NCBI GenBank assembly: GCA_905160935.1
Contig: CAJHZI010000538.1
Span: forward strand, 378,001 to 442,000
Direction of reading: 5' to 3'
Source of the DNA: Enchytraeus crypticus
Taxonomy: Eukaryota > Annelida > Clitellata > Enchytraeida > Enchytraeidae
Length of the DNA: 64,000 bases
Positions 13,818 through 25,628 of this stretch are shown one piece after another (the first letter of the stretch is position 1; the number at the start of each line of letters is the position of its first letter). Position numbers and translations under genes: made by a program. The notes under the pieces were generated by a model, which was not told the DNA's origin, made no database searches, and was given only the letters and a program-made list of their open reading frames with translations.

Positions 13818-16800
13818 CTAATGTCTTTTGTCGCCCAGAGGACCTCTATCAGCTCCAGGATATTCTATTAACAGAAAGAGATGTGATATATAATTAGTAT
13901 CACTTCGAATGTCTTAATAGTGTAGGGGTAAAAAACATGAAGTTTTAAATGACAGATCCTGAGTTGAATTGAACCCTCGTGGGTTAGAATTCCAGCCGCC
14001 CTGATCTGAGAGTAAAATCCCTGACATTCACTGGACTTGTCATACGGAAAATGGTCGATATCTCCCAACAGTTTAAACATGTGGTATTAAAAAGTGATAG
14101 TTATCAACATAGCTGATCATTTCACTATAATGCGCGTTTAAACTGACGTTAACCTTAGCTTTACCAGCTTTTACTTACTGGTTTACATTGATTATATGTG
14201 TATTTACAAAAGTATAATGCATTGAGATGTGTTAATTATAATAAATCTAACAAATAGCGAAGAATAATTGACCGAGAAAGTTGGAGTATTTACAAAAAAT
14301 GTACATTACAAATAACTTATTATTTTAGCTTCCATGCACAATTTTACACATTTAAATATGCAATCTTGTCAAGACTGGTGTGACAAGTCTTCACAACTTA
14401 CTGAACCAGTATAATAAAGTTAACTTAAAGATTAAAATATATAAGCTTAAATCTTTTATAAATTACAATTTAAAATAAGCAAATAAAAATGGCTAAAAAT
14501 TAATTTTAATTGAATTATTGCCAAAATATTATCAACTCAATCTTTGCAGCAGATTAATTACATCTATTTGGATATCTTAAATAAATACCATAATATTACG
14601 TGCATTATACAAGCTCATCAAGTTCATTTATTTCCCCCCATCAACCTGTACTTTAGCTTTGTCCTAAGCATGCTAAACTAATTGAATCTTTGGATATATT
14701 CAAATCAAACAAAGGACTCTTTTTAATTTCCAGCTTCTTCCATCTTCTTAACTCCTGATCCTTGCTTCCACTTAGCTGTATCCACTTAAAATCCAGTTAT
14801 TGACTTTCAACATCTTAGACACTTTTACTACTTTCACGTTTCTTTCTCAACTGTCCTTTGACCAGTAGGTCTAACCAGATCTAAGGATATCTTCTAACAC
14901 TCCTATATACATGCAAAGGTTTGTGGCTGCAATGATGTTCTTCAAATCATCATTGCACAAGGAAACTGGCATTAAACCTCTATATATCAATATTATAAGT
15001 CATAAGATAGATTTAGTAAAAGATTAATTATTAATATAGTATAAGTATGTTCTCTACTTCTGAGGTGGCAACCGAAAACCACCTCAGAAGCTAAATTCTT
15101 CTCAAATATAGGCTAATTAAGGTATAAATAAGGCATAGCCTTTGTAAAGGGATTAACTTGTTGGAGCGTGAAGGCAGACTGAGAGATCAGCAGCTTTCAG
15201 AACACTAGCGAGAACACTAGAAGACACATCTTCATTCCTCTACTTTTCATTTCATATCTTCATACGAATTCAATATCGAATCATCCAGCATTCACAGTTC
15301 ACCTAATTCCATTTCACTCCATTCTTCCTTCAGTAAATACTTTTAGAAACATCGCCCATTAGAACATGTCCTCTTTCTATTAAATAGGATGTGATTATTG
15401 TTAACTTTTACTATAAAGTTACATACATAATATTTCTAACAACTATTACAATAGAATACAGTTAACTTACGGGGTGGATAACTCCCTGGTGGGTAACACC
15501 CAGGAGCTTGGACAGGGTACCCTCCTGCAGGGGGATAGGCCCCTCCTGGTGGGGGATAGGCCCCTCCTGGTGGGGGATAGGCCCCTCCTGGTGGAGGATA
15601 GGCCCCTCCTGGTGGGGGATAGGCCCCTCCTGGTGGGGGATAGGCCCCTCCTGGTGGAGGATAGGCCCCTCCTGGTGGAGGTTGAAAGGGTCCAGGAGCA
15701 GGGTAGCCTGAGCCAGGGGGGCAGGGTCCACCAGGGGGGTAGTAACCAGGCTGTCCATGTGGAACATGTCCTCCACCATGCCCACCCATGTGCCCTCCTT
15801 TGTGCCCATGCTTGCCCTGACGACAACAAACAACTTCCTAATAAAATTTTCTAAGACATTTTAAATATAATTAAATATAATTTAAAATATATTATTCTAA
15901 TCTTGTTATTCATGTATTATGTTATTCATTGTTATTCACGTATTATGTTATTCGTTGTTATTCACGTATCATGTAAGATGAGAAGATGGAAGGACTGCCT
16001 CGAAGAAGACTTGAAGGCTGCTGGAGATAGCATTTATGGAAGAACAGAAGGAAGAGTGAGAGAGAACATTGAGGAAATGGCAAAGAATAGAGTTTTGTGG
16101 AGGAACATTATATCTTTCGCTGGAACCAGCCCTAGCATGATCACATGACATGACATATTCACGTATTTAAATAATTTCTTATATGCCACTCTGCCTGCCA
16201 TAGAATGTAAATGTCTTGCTTCATTTTCCTTAACTTTTCTGTTTGACCCTAATTTTTTGCTTTAAAACTACTTAAATCAATTCATAGCATATTGCTAATT
16301 GTAGATAAAAACAGAACTCATGAAGCCTGCAACTAATTTGTGCTCCGTCAATCACAATAAAATTTGTCAAACAAACGCAAAAGCCACATGAAAGCTTTGA
16401 AAGTAAGCCTCAAAGATCAACTCCTAGCAGTAGAAATGGAAATAAATATCACTGAACTATGTTCAGCATTAAGTAGTGTTTAACAATACTATCAAGCAGG
16501 AAACTGACATTAAGCTGAGTTTTGGCTTTTCTTACTGAAAACCGATAGTATTTAATAAATATATAGCTATCATTTCTCAAAAACCGTTAATAAGTGATCA
16601 CTGAAAAATGCCTAAAGTGCCTGCTACCTAAACTAGTAACAATCATAGTACTAACGCCGTGCTTGTTCATTTTCTTTATACGCTTCTGCTCGCGCTTCCA
16701 TGCTTTCTTTGCATCATCCCCTGAGCTAGATGAACTGCTACTGCTACTGCTGCTGCTGGAAGATCGGCTGCCATGTTTCTTATGACCTTTCTTGTGAGAA

Positions 16801-16844
16801 CGACCTTTGTGACCTCCGCACCCGTGTCCACCAGCTGGATACAT
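13818..16844 (-). CDS. His/Ser/Lys-rich protein with PPPGGAY (XYPPX-type) repeats
   Basis: Three exons with gt/ag borders and matching phases: 16656-16844, 15471-15816, 13818-13864, giving 193 residues. Residues 1-25 are Gly/His/Lys-rich; 28-41 are a run of 14 Ser; 42-62 are charged (KKAWKREQKRIKKMNKH); then Gly-His repeats (GHMGGHGGGHVPHGQPGYYP), a Pro-Gly linker and about eight near-identical 7-residue PPPGGAY units, then a Cys-Tyr-Pro tail and the short last exon YPGADRGPLGDKRH. No signal peptide or membrane segment. XYPPX tails are known from many unrelated proteins (annexins, rhodopsin tails, shisa-like proteins) and often act in phase separation or scaffolding, but no function can be assigned here. 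The start at 16844 is the first Met of the exon; an upstream exon cannot be excluded. The last exon is the least certain. Confidence 0.68.
13909..14140 (+). repeat. SINE2 (tRNA-derived)
   Basis: Near-complete copy: cttaatagtgtaggggtaaa, a degenerate B box (gtgggttagaattcc), ctgagagtaaaatc, and ttcactataatgcgcgttt at the end. It sits inside intron 2 of the PPPGGAY gene. Confidence 0.85.
15057..15090. other. Perfect 12-bp hairpin
   Basis: cttctgaggtgg, ten-base loop, ccacctcagaag. In intron 2 of the PPPGGAY gene. Role unknown. Confidence 0.8.
15529..15681 (-). repeat. Coding 21-bp tandem repeat
   Basis: Units of ggcccctcctggtgggggata encode the PPPGGAY heptads. All three frames stay open, so long spurious frames appear on both strands. 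Homogeneity points to recent unit turnover. Confidence 0.95.
15965..16150 (+). repeat. LINE reverse-transcriptase C-terminal fragment
   Basis: Encodes MRRWKDCLEEDLKAAG followed by a Trp-Arg ending, typical of the last residues of RTE-type ORF2 proteins (WKDCVEEDLK...W). A short CATGA-like run follows. It lies in intron 1 of the PPPGGAY gene, opposite strand. Confidence 0.7.
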
Positions 16845-16927
16845 AATTCTTTACTACGTTTAGTATTTAGAATTAACTTCCGACAAACTTTTACAAATCT
16901 TCAGCATGAGTAAAAGAAAAAAAGTAA

Positions 16928-17080
16928 ACACGCATTATAGTGAAATGATTAACTATGTTGATATCTATCACTTTTAATACCACATGTTTAAACCATTAGG
17001 CAATTTAGACCATTTTCCATATAACCAGTCCAGTGAATGCCTGAGATTTTACTCTCATATCAGCGCAGATGGGATAAGGT
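16928..17080 (-). repeat. SINE2, truncated
   Basis: Carries the 3' part (cgcattatagtgaaatgatt, ttaaaccattaggcaattta) up to the region next to the B box; the tRNA-like head is missing. Confidence 0.8.
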
Positions 17081-17811
17081 GCACCATGTAAGCCAGTGAG
17101 CAAAGAAAGTTAGCTAAATTTTTATTGTGCAGTATTTTATAGTAAAATATATACATTCACACGATCCATGATTGTTATTGGCCAGAACAACTTAGTCTAC
17201 AGTTCAGACAGAGGATACAAAAATGTGTACATTTGTTGCTGTTGGCCCCTTTTAGATATCATAATCTGACAGCATTCTCAGCCAAAATTCATATAATATC
17301 TATCAATCATATCATATCTTGACGTATCTAAATCTTTAAATTTAAAAATCCCATATAATAAAAATAAAACGAACACTGAAAAGAGAATGACCAAATTATT
17401 TAAATACAACCTTGAAAAGCAGGATTTAGCTAATGAAACTACTGAAAAAATGCATACATATAGGAATCCAGTGAATAAAGATTTACCGCTAAGTTGCTCA
17501 CGCCCGTGCTTTTATGACATTTCATACAAATAGAACTCAACATACGTAGACAGTCCTGTATATCTTTTAGTTCACGTAAAAATATACAACTCGCTTAGAC
17601 TCGTTGAAAATAAACCACCTTAAATGCTAGAAATAATAAAGACCGTTGCTATTCATTAGTGCACAAAATATATATGTATAAACTGACTCTCAGAAAATAC
17701 AAAATGGGTGAAAATGACAAACTGACACACACAATTAAAACCCGACTACCTGTTTTGTTTTTGTTTACTTCTTGAGCTAACCAGTAGTTCTCGATTCGCT
17801 TCAAGTAAGTG

Positions 17812-18120
17812 TCTCGTTTCCATGACAACATCGAGCACTATTAAGAAAAATTCAAGTCGCTAGCAAAAATAAAACGGTGCAAATTTCAAAATCCCGACAG
17901 CCAATCCAAAGATTATGTAGTACTAAATACCAATAAATAATAAATATAAAATATCGATATACATTTTCTAATTTGCCAAGCTTTATCTTTGAAAAGAACT
18001 CTTGAACTTTTGAGTTTGCGTCATTCTGAACCTCCTTTTTGGTCATCGGCTTGGATTTGTCTCAGTAGAATTGGATGTTTTCATGACTGACAATAGTACT
18101 CTAATTGTTGTTATTTTAAT
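17812..18120. repeat. Inverted pair of family C repeats
   Basis: A minus-strand copy (17812-17900, ccatgacaacatcgagcac then aaacggtgcaaatttcaaaa) faces a plus-strand copy (about 17990-18120, ggcttggatttgtctcag then ctctaattgttgttatttta). Gene-like short frames here are explained by the repeats. Confidence 0.65.
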
Positions 18121-19819
18121 TAGTACAACTTTGATAAGGTTATCGATCGTTCATCATTATACTTTAAATTAATGCAATTCAGATAAAACAAATTTTACTG
18201 GTTCAGGAATATAATTTCATCCCTCATCATGCAAAAATTGTAAAGAAAAATTACAACAATTTAGGTTATATATAGAAGGTATAATTAATTTTTAAAATTA
18301 ATAATTTTCTAAGCAGGTGTAGACAGAAGTAAATGCGCTTTGTTCAACTATATTGATACAATTTTTCTTTAAACGTTTTTCATTCATTTCTGTTATGATA
18401 TATAAATTTAAGAAAGTGAAATAAGTACCTAATATAGCAGGGCCGGGTGGCATTACTAAAAGTTATTAGGCAACAGTACGTTTTTAGTTTTTAAAATAAA
18501 AAGCTCTAAAAGCCCAAAAAGTAAGTCCTTCATAAAAATCTAAAAATCGACATTTCTTTGTAATTTGGCAAATTTTAATCTGGCAATTTGACATTTGATA
18601 AATGCTACGAATTATAAAAGTTAACTTTTAGTTAAGTCAAAAGTGCACAGTATATTTCTCGTTTCTGGTTATGAATTAAGAGATTTCTAGCTTTCAAAGT
18701 AGCTGTAGACTAACCTAAAAACCTTAAGAACCTAATTAAGCAATTCACTTTTGTTTGGAAAAATAGTTTTTCCATCAATAGAAAGCAATGATCGAGTGTC
18801 TTAAATTTTGTTTTGCATCTAAATCTTAATAATATAAAGATCGTTGTCGCTCGTTAATGCTGTAGAAGATGGCGGCTAAACGCCAATGTTTTTAGAAGAA
18901 AGAATGTGCTTTGAGAATGTTTATATTTTATAATTTTTTAGTCGATCTGAAATACAATTAAGGACGTTTTAGAGTTTTATTGTAATGAATGTTTTAAAAT
19001 ATACTAACAAAAATAGAATAATTATGTGTTTATTATACGATAATTTCGTAAATTTTTTATATTTGACTCTGAATTTTGGCTTTGGCTCTGCCTAATTTTC
19101 TTAGCTTGTCTAGATGAAGACTAATTTCCCTGTTTAAAAGATAGTGCTTTCCTGTTTATATTTGGACGTGATAAGTGTTTTGCTAAAAATTCTCGATAAT
19201 TGTTACAGTTTATTGAGTTGCTTATTAACTTATAAGGAAGTTTATGTAGGCCTATATGTATTTCGCTGGCATATTTTTCTATAAAGACCATTTCTATAGC
19301 AGTGTCATGACTGATGGCTGGTCATCGAGAATGCTATACAGATTCCTGGCTTGTTTTTTAATTATACCGCTGCTGTTTATTAGCACCAATTATCAACAAG
19401 CTTAGATGCGTGATTAAACTTACAGAGGTCCTAGGTTATATCCATTTACTGTTGACTAGCCTGAGCTTTGAGCCCAGGCCACTTGCTTTGAGGCGAATCT
19501 TCAACCTGTTACACCATTTCCGCTTCCCGTGATAAATCTGATAAGATATTTTTTACATTCTGAGTTTCTGACATTGTTAATATTGAGAGTTAATGTTTTT
19601 ATTTGACATTTAGAGGAAGTGCTACTAAGTCCAGTTAAAGACTTGAAGAAACTTGCTGTCTTTTAGTCTGATGTAAAATATGACATTCTAGGATAGTATA
19701 AGAGTAGCTCCTGCCTAATCTTGACCCACACTTATATTGATATGCTTTTTATGTTTCAGATATTTTTAATTTCAAGCGCATAATCGTTATATGACTACAT
19801 TTTTGAGTATATAGACAAT
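18121..19819. other. Intergenic region upstream of the JmjC gene
   Basis: AT-rich. A tRNA-like patch near 19440-19520 may be a degenerate SINE. No coding exon, TATA box or CpG-rich promoter was recognised. Confidence 0.5.
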
Positions 19820-22800
19820 ATGGCTTGTAACTCAGAAATGGAAGTTATTGATAACAGTGAAGAGAACACTGCTGACGATGAGGCGGAAGGTTCATCAAGC
19901 TCTCTCAGAATTCTATCTCCGCCTCCTAATCCCTATTCCTGCCGAAAATTTGAAGGATCACATCACTGTGTAAACGAGTACATCGGCTACGAACCCCCGA
20001 ATGGAGTTACTCATTTGTCAGAGAGAATACCGATCGATCAGATCACTTCGGAACAGTTCTTTGAGAATTACGTGCTAAAGAGGCGCCCTGCGGTATTTTC
20101 TGGCCAGCTAACGGATCCTAGCTGGGCGGCCTATCGGTGGACCAATGACTATCTAATCGATAACGCCGGCAAAACTATAGTTAGAGTTGAAAAACGGCAC
20201 ACAGATGTAAATTCAACCCGTGGTACATTCGGTGCTAAAGAAGACATGGAGTACTCTAAATTTTTACGACAATTAGCTGATGGAAATGAAAATCTGTACA
20301 TGACGACACAAGATATGGAACGAGATGAAGAAGATTTAGATGAATATGGAATGCCGCAGGCCGTCGCTGCCGAACCACTTCGTACTTTAAGAAAAGACTT
20401 TCCGATCAGACCTACTCTTCTCGGAAATTTAATTCCCTATCAACTCTCTCTATGGCAGGGAACTTCAAAGCATGGTTCTTCATCGGGATTACATCATGAC
20501 TTCCACGACAATCTCTACGTTCTCCTGCGCGGCCGAAAAACCTTTCGTCTATTTCCGCCATCTGCGGTCGGTCTACTAAGACCTGCTGGAACAATTACGA
20601 AAGTGCACAAAAATGGACTGATAGTCTACGCATTCCGTGATAATTGTAATGTTGTGAACATTCGTGCCGATGGTGTACCTCTTGCGTTTATAGCTAGGCG
20701 GAAGCGAGATGAGGCTGAAACCGAATTGGCTGAAGCCGAGGATGACTTGTTGGAATTACGGGAGAGGGAAAACTCCATGGTAGGCTCCAAAGTCAAACTG
20801 ATGGATGAGAAGAAAAGACTTAGGAGCCTTATTAGCGACTGTGAAGATAGAATAGACGACGCAATTGCAGAGTCAATTAGATACGGAGATGTTTCTGATG
20901 ATGAAGATGAAGTAATATCAATATCTGATGATGACGATGATGATGTGAAAGATAAAACAGTTGACGACGATGATGATGCAAAGGAACCTGCCGCTAAGCA
21001 ACGTCGATTGGATAACAGTGAATCGCCCTCTAAATCTTGCGAAAAGGAGAAAGAAAATAAAAATGACAGTCTATCAAATTCTACAGCAAATGAGCAGCAG
21101 AAGAAAATGGAGGGATCATCGAATTCTTTTGAAAAAGGTAAGGAAGAAAACGACACAAGCCTGGAGAATAATTTCTGTACTGTAAGGCTTCCTGCAGTTG
21201 AAGCATCCGATGAAGAATTCACTAGTTTTCTTGCTGAACTGTATGAAAAGGAAACAGTACTTCGTAGAAACACAGAATTGGTGACTTCTGAAATAACTGA
21301 ATCAATTAATATAGCAAATGACAGTAAAATTGAAGAAAAATCTGTTGAATGTGGTTTAAATGGAGATATAAAATTAACTAATGCAGACATTAGTCCTTCA
21401 ATAACTGACAATGGTTTGAGCAAGGCAGACTCAAAAGGAGCGAAACCTGGTTTGAAAGACTCTTCTAATAAAACATTTAAAACACCCGAACTACCATCAA
21501 CGTTTGGATGTATCATAGTAAATCTGAAACCTGGTGAAATGTTGTATTTGCCTGCTTCATGGTTTCACGAAGTTACATCCTATAATGACGAACTGATGAC
21601 TAATGAGAGCTATTCAGATAATAAAGTTGAAAACTGTACAGTGAAGAACTCCACTGAAACAGTTGAACAGAAATCGGATGAAATAACCGATGAGCTGAGT
21701 ACCGTGTCCAGCCAGAGTTTCAGCGAGTCGACTAGAAATGATTCCGTGGAAGTTGCGGCTTCAAATAGTGGAAAAAATGAAGGCAATCTGCCTGAAACAT
21801 TAGAAACTGATCCAAAAAACACGAATGTTGCATCAGTTGACGAGAATAATGCCTGTAATGCTGATCAATCCTCATCTATCAGCAAATCTGAAGTAGATAA
21901 GGATTCGCAGCTACTCAGATGTATGACTGACCGCGGGCATTTAGCGTTTAATTACTGGATGTATCCACCAGATGGCAGCAGCTTTAAGAAGCCGTACGAG
22001 GGAGAATTCTGGCCGCGTCGCTGGTACGAACTGGAAACACTTCGCTGTACCATGGGATTGGGCGGAAGGTGGAGTAAGAGAAATGAAGGCGTGGTTAAGG
22101 AGAAACAGCTGGAAAATGTCAAAGCTTGCAGCTCTCATGTTATCAACATTGATTCGGATGATTCGGATGGAGAATTGAATGAAATAAATGACTCCGATTG
22201 TTTTCCGACAGATAAACATGTCTCTAGTGATGGGGAAGTGTCTAACGACTCGTGGAGCTACGATGATGATGCCAGTCAACAGAGACATCGGACTCAGAAA
22301 CAAGACAGTTGTATTTTGTTAAATGATTCGACGAGTGTTTGCGAGATTGTCGATGAAGGAGATGATAGTGAGGATGAAATAAATAGTGCAGATAGGAGTG
22401 AACTGGATAGCTCATTTCCGGATTCAATTGACGATACGAACAATTCAAAAAATGAAAAGAAGCGTAGCACTATGCAACGTGGCAGTGGTCAGGCCATATA
22501 TGTTGACTTAGACTCGGATGACTCACGTGATGTAGATGCAATGCAGAAAGATGCCCACAGCGCAGATGATGTGCGTTCTGCGAACAAGTCTAGTTCTACT
22601 CTGAGTGTGCCCGCAAAAGATCCCGCTAATTCCAAGAGCATTGCCCCGGAAGAACCAGCGGAAGTGCCGCTTGATGCTGATGTATCCAAGACTGAACTTG
22701 ACTGTGTAGAAGCTGTGGCCGATGCTGTAGCCGTTTTTTTAGCAAATTCTGGGGACGATAAAGTAGACCAGAGTTCGACTAGCGCAGAGATTGAGGATAT

Positions 22801-22978
22801 ATCGGCACAGGTGAGTTGTCCAGCTGTACCTGACATTTTATCAGGAGTGACCAACGCTTTGAACAAATCAGACAGTACTGATGCTGATGAGGATAAAAAT
22901 CTTGAGAAACTTCTTGATGAAAACGATGATGACAATTTAGATGAAGTAGCCGTTGACGATAAACTGTTAGATCTATGA
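19820..22978 (+). CDS. JmjC/cupin-like 2-oxoglutarate oxygenase with large acidic inserts
   Basis: Single 1052-residue open frame, no intron. It resembles the JmjC proteins grouped with JMJD7 and Dictyostelium JmjC protein E. Residues 38-270 hold the N-terminal cupin region: RIPIDQITSEQFFENYVLKR, PAVFSG, the iron-binding His-x-Asp (H225, D227) in LHHDFHDNLYVLLRGRKTFR and LFPP. After KVHKNGLIVY comes an insert of about 280 residues with a coiled coil and Asp/Glu/Ser runs. The core resumes at LKPGEMLYLPASWFHEV with the second iron His (H583), is broken again by about 115 polar residues, and ends with HLAFNYWMYPP near 711. A disordered acidic tail with SDDSD motifs (SUMO-interaction-like IDSDDSD) follows. 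Both metal His and the Asp are kept, so activity is plausible; substrate unknown. An AATAAA at 23661 may end the transcript. Confidence 0.88.
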   Translation: MACNSEMEVIDNSEENTADDEAEGSSSSLRILSPPPNPYSCRKFEGSHHCVNEYIGYEPPNGVTHLSERIPIDQITSEQFFENYVLKRRPAVFSGQLTDPSWAAYRWTNDYLIDNAGKTIVRVEKRHTDVNSTRGTFGAKEDMEYSKFLRQLADGNENLYMTTQDMERDEEDLDEYGMPQAVAAEPLRTLRKDFPIRPTLLGNLIPYQLSLWQGTSKHGSSSGLHHDFHDNLYVLLRGRKTFRLFPPSAVGLLRPAGTITKVHKNGLIVYAFRDNCNVVNIRADGVPLAFIARRKRDEAETELAEAEDDLLELRERENSMVGSKVKLMDEKKRLRSLISDCEDRIDDAIAESIRYGDVSDDEDEVISISDDDDDDVKDKTVDDDDDAKEPAAKQRRLDNSESPSKSCEKEKENKNDSLSNSTANEQQKKMEGSSNSFEKGKEENDTSLENNFCTVRLPAVEASDEEFTSFLAELYEKETVLRRNTELVTSEITESINIANDSKIEEKSVECGLNGDIKLTNADISPSITDNGLSKADSKGAKPGLKDSSNKTFKTPELPSTFGCIIVNLKPGEMLYLPASWFHEVTSYNDELMTNESYSDNKVENCTVKNSTETVEQKSDEITDELSTVSSQSFSESTRNDSVEVAASNSGKNEGNLPETLETDPKNTNVASVDENNACNADQSSSISKSEVDKDSQLLRCMTDRGHLAFNYWMYPPDGSSFKKPYEGEFWPRRWYELETLRCTMGLGGRWSKRNEGVVKEKQLENVKACSSHVINIDSDDSDGELNEINDSDCFPTDKHVSSDGEVSNDSWSYDDDASQQRHRTQKQDSCILLNDSTSVCEIVDEGDDSEDEINSADRSELDSSFPDSIDDTNNSKNEKKRSTMQRGSGQAIYVDLDSDDSRDVDAMQKDAHSADDVRSANKSSSTLSVPAKDPANSKSIAPEEPAEVPLDADVSKTELDCVEAVADAVAVFLANSGDDKVDQSSTSAEIEDISAQVSCPAVPDILSGVTNALNKSDSTDADEDKNLEKLLDENDDDNLDEVAVDDKLLDL

Positions 22979-23960
22979 GGGTCATAATAACTTATAATGG
23001 GACAGTTTATCTTACTATGGGCTCATACAATACTATTTATTCTAGTTGCAGTTGCATTCTACTTAAGAAGTTTCATTTGACACTCTCCTATGTAGAGAGG
23101 AAATGTTGAAATTCATTGAAGCAGTTTCAGAGTCCACATATAGAAATTTTTAAAGATTGTATTATGTGGTCTTGTATGCAGTGATAGTAGATCTCTGAGC
23201 TACTGCATTCTGTAGCTGGAATTAGCACAGAGGGCGTGGTGTTATAGGATCAACTTCATTACTATCTTTTCCTTAATTTTTGTCCATTTTGCAAGCATGT
23301 ACAATTGTACATGCTTCAAATTTAGCTATTGGTATGAACTTTCAAATGTTGCGCCAAAGAACTAAATCGAAACCTAAATCTTCCTACTGAAGCATTAATG
23401 TTAGACTAGCACAAGATTCTAAGCGGTAGATATTGAGATTTTGTATGCTTATATATTCTAGTGTGAGACATTTTAGCCGTTTGGGTCTAAATTCTATTGC
23501 AGAATGAATTGCTTTGAAGCTATGAAGGCAGTTTGGAATAAAGTAATTTGTGGTTAGCAGTATTTATTTAAATTTACAGTTTATTCATATTTTAAAGCAA
23601 TTTGAGCATTCTGTGTTTTCCAGTGGCTGATAGAAATGATTCAATTTTATGCTAACTTTAAATAAAAATACTGCAATGGGATAAAAAAATATATATTGAG
23701 AAGTTAAGAAATTAAAAAAGTAATCGCCTATCAATACACTTATTTGTTGCGAGCAAATTACCTCTTAAATTAAATGTGACATTAAGTTTGCTGATTTGAA
23801 TTTGTTTGTTTGACCTATTTAAGGAATTAGTTTGTAAGTGTATATACTGTTTGCATACATGTATAAATATACTCAATACTGTTTGACAAAAAAATGATTC
23901 AGGTGGTAGAAATTTTGTAGTTAATTCCATATTTAATTTTTTTAGATGTTTAAAATTAGT
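22979..23960 (+). other. Likely 3' UTR and flank of the JmjC gene
   Basis: No open frame. AATAAA occurs at 23661, and a short palindrome-like tgtacaattgtaca lies near 23300. Confidence 0.4.
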
Positions 23961-23964
23961 TTAT

Positions 23965-24065
23965 TTTATGACCGCGGATCAGTGGGTTCAAATCCTGGGC
24001 TCGCCCGGCACTGACATCGTTTTCGAGTGAGGAAACTGACATTAATTAACATTAGCTTTTTTTAA
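23965..24065 (+). repeat. SINE1 (tRNA-derived), 5'-truncated
   Basis: Starts at gaccgcggatcagtgggttc, keeps B box gttcaaatcc, then ctgggctcgccc and gagtgaggaaactgaca. Confidence 0.85.
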
Positions 24066-24204
24066 AAATTAATAATTGAATTTTATTGACAAAAATTGAT
24101 TTACAATTTTATCCTTTATTAATAGAAGAGTATTAGGAATTTAATCTAATGGAAAAGTCTCAAATAGGGGATTGGCTGGTGGGTGGTGTGGTGTAGGATA
24201 GAGA

Positions 24205-24275
24205 GGATTTGAGAGTCTATTTGTATCCCGGCCCTGGTTAAACTGGGATTCAAGGGAGGATGATGATGATGATGA
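24205..24275 (+). repeat. Family B 3' end with (GAT)n tail
   Basis: Contains tatcccggccctggttaaac, gggattcaagggagg and GATGATGATGATGA. Confidence 0.8.
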
Positions 24276-25628
24276 ATAGAAGAGTATTAGGTGTAATGTG
24301 TTTGAATCTTATGTTGTTAATTATTGACTGATGTTGAGAGAGATTGGAGTCATAACCTTGAAAGCGAAAGAAATTAAAGTTTGGAGAAGTTATTATAGAT
24401 AATTATTTACTTTAGCGGAACATAATTCACTACTGTTCTCAGGGAAGCTTATAGTATAAGCTGTATGTATGGTACTCATGAATGAAAGTAAAATATTTTA
24501 CTCTAGTTGCTTTTTCTGGACACCTAGCAATTCATCAACAAATACAGGTATCTGGAGCTCTTAGCCTGATTATGTATGAAGTCAGTGCTAGAAATCTTAA
24601 ATACTAATCTGAATATCTCTCTTTAGTCTCTGCATTGTATTTTGTAGAACTGCCGCTTTTCTGTCTCTTTGTATTCTACTCGAGACCTCTCCGACAGGCT
24701 GAGACAGGCTCTGCTGTAGGCTGAGAAACTGAATGTTAAATATTCAGTGTAATGCACAGTTCCTGCTAATCTGATTAATATTTATAACGCTATTTCTAAA
24801 TAAGCGTTAAAATGTATAATAAATAAAAACAGGTTTTTATTACTATCATATAAAACTACACCTTAGCCAATCATCCTCAGTGGTTTGCTCCATAGGATCA
24901 TTCATATATAAACACACGTTTAAAGCCATAATAATTAAATTCACATAATAGAATAATTTAATTATTTATTAAACACAATGTTTAAAATACTAATGCAGTA
25001 ATTATTATCTCATTAAGTAGCATAGCTAAGAGAAAAAAATTCTTTTCCTGAGTAGCTAAAGGTTAAACAATTTTATGAAATTATTCGTAACTCTCCAAGT
25101 GCTCTTCCAAATGTCGGGTCCAAGGTACATAATCTCACCACAATCAGCTTTCGTGTTTATTAAAAGGCAAACCATAGTCCAAGATACTGACCCGGTCGAC
25201 TCTTATGACACAGGCAGTTTACAACTAGTCTGTTCTGGGATGGCTGGACATAACACAGACAATTATTGACACCCTTTTTTATTAACACTCGTATTGTTCT
25301 AGGCAACTAACTGACAATGTAGAAAAGTTCAACAATACATAATCTACTAAAAACACCGAATACTACACGGTTCTTGCTGCATAGATAACTATTATGTATA
25401 CATGAACGAGAGGTGGTGACAACAAAATAGCAATTGAAATGTTAATTAAATTTTCTTACAGTATAAGTGCAATCTGGTATACATAATACGATCGTTACTG
25501 CTTCGGTTTTGTTTTGACAGATTTAAAGTAGCAATACCTGCCCATAGCACTCTGCATGTGATAGATCAGCAGTCATGGAAATACGTTCAGTATGACAACC
25601 AAATAGTCACGAAAACACGTTCATGGAA
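24276..25628. other. AT-rich intergenic stretch
   Basis: No gene recognised. The part 25080-25260 loosely resembles 33860-34150 and may be an old repeat. Confidence 0.45.

Noticed and set aside
15462-15854. Alternative long frames on both strands over the PPPGGAY region
   Set aside because: A 21-bp repeat keeps all frames open; only the frame that splices to 16656-16844 gives a sensible protein.
17750-18046. Two apparent minus-strand coding exons (MTKKEVQNDAN... and CSMLSWKRDTYLK...) with matching splice phases
   Set aside because: Both overlap family C repeat copies that occur at 9.8, 32.9 and 38.6 kb; the frame is a by-product of an inverted pair of repeats.
20626-21516. Long antisense frame (296 residues) in the JmjC gene
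   Set aside because: Ser-rich shadow of the Asp/Glu-rich sense frame, without any family features.
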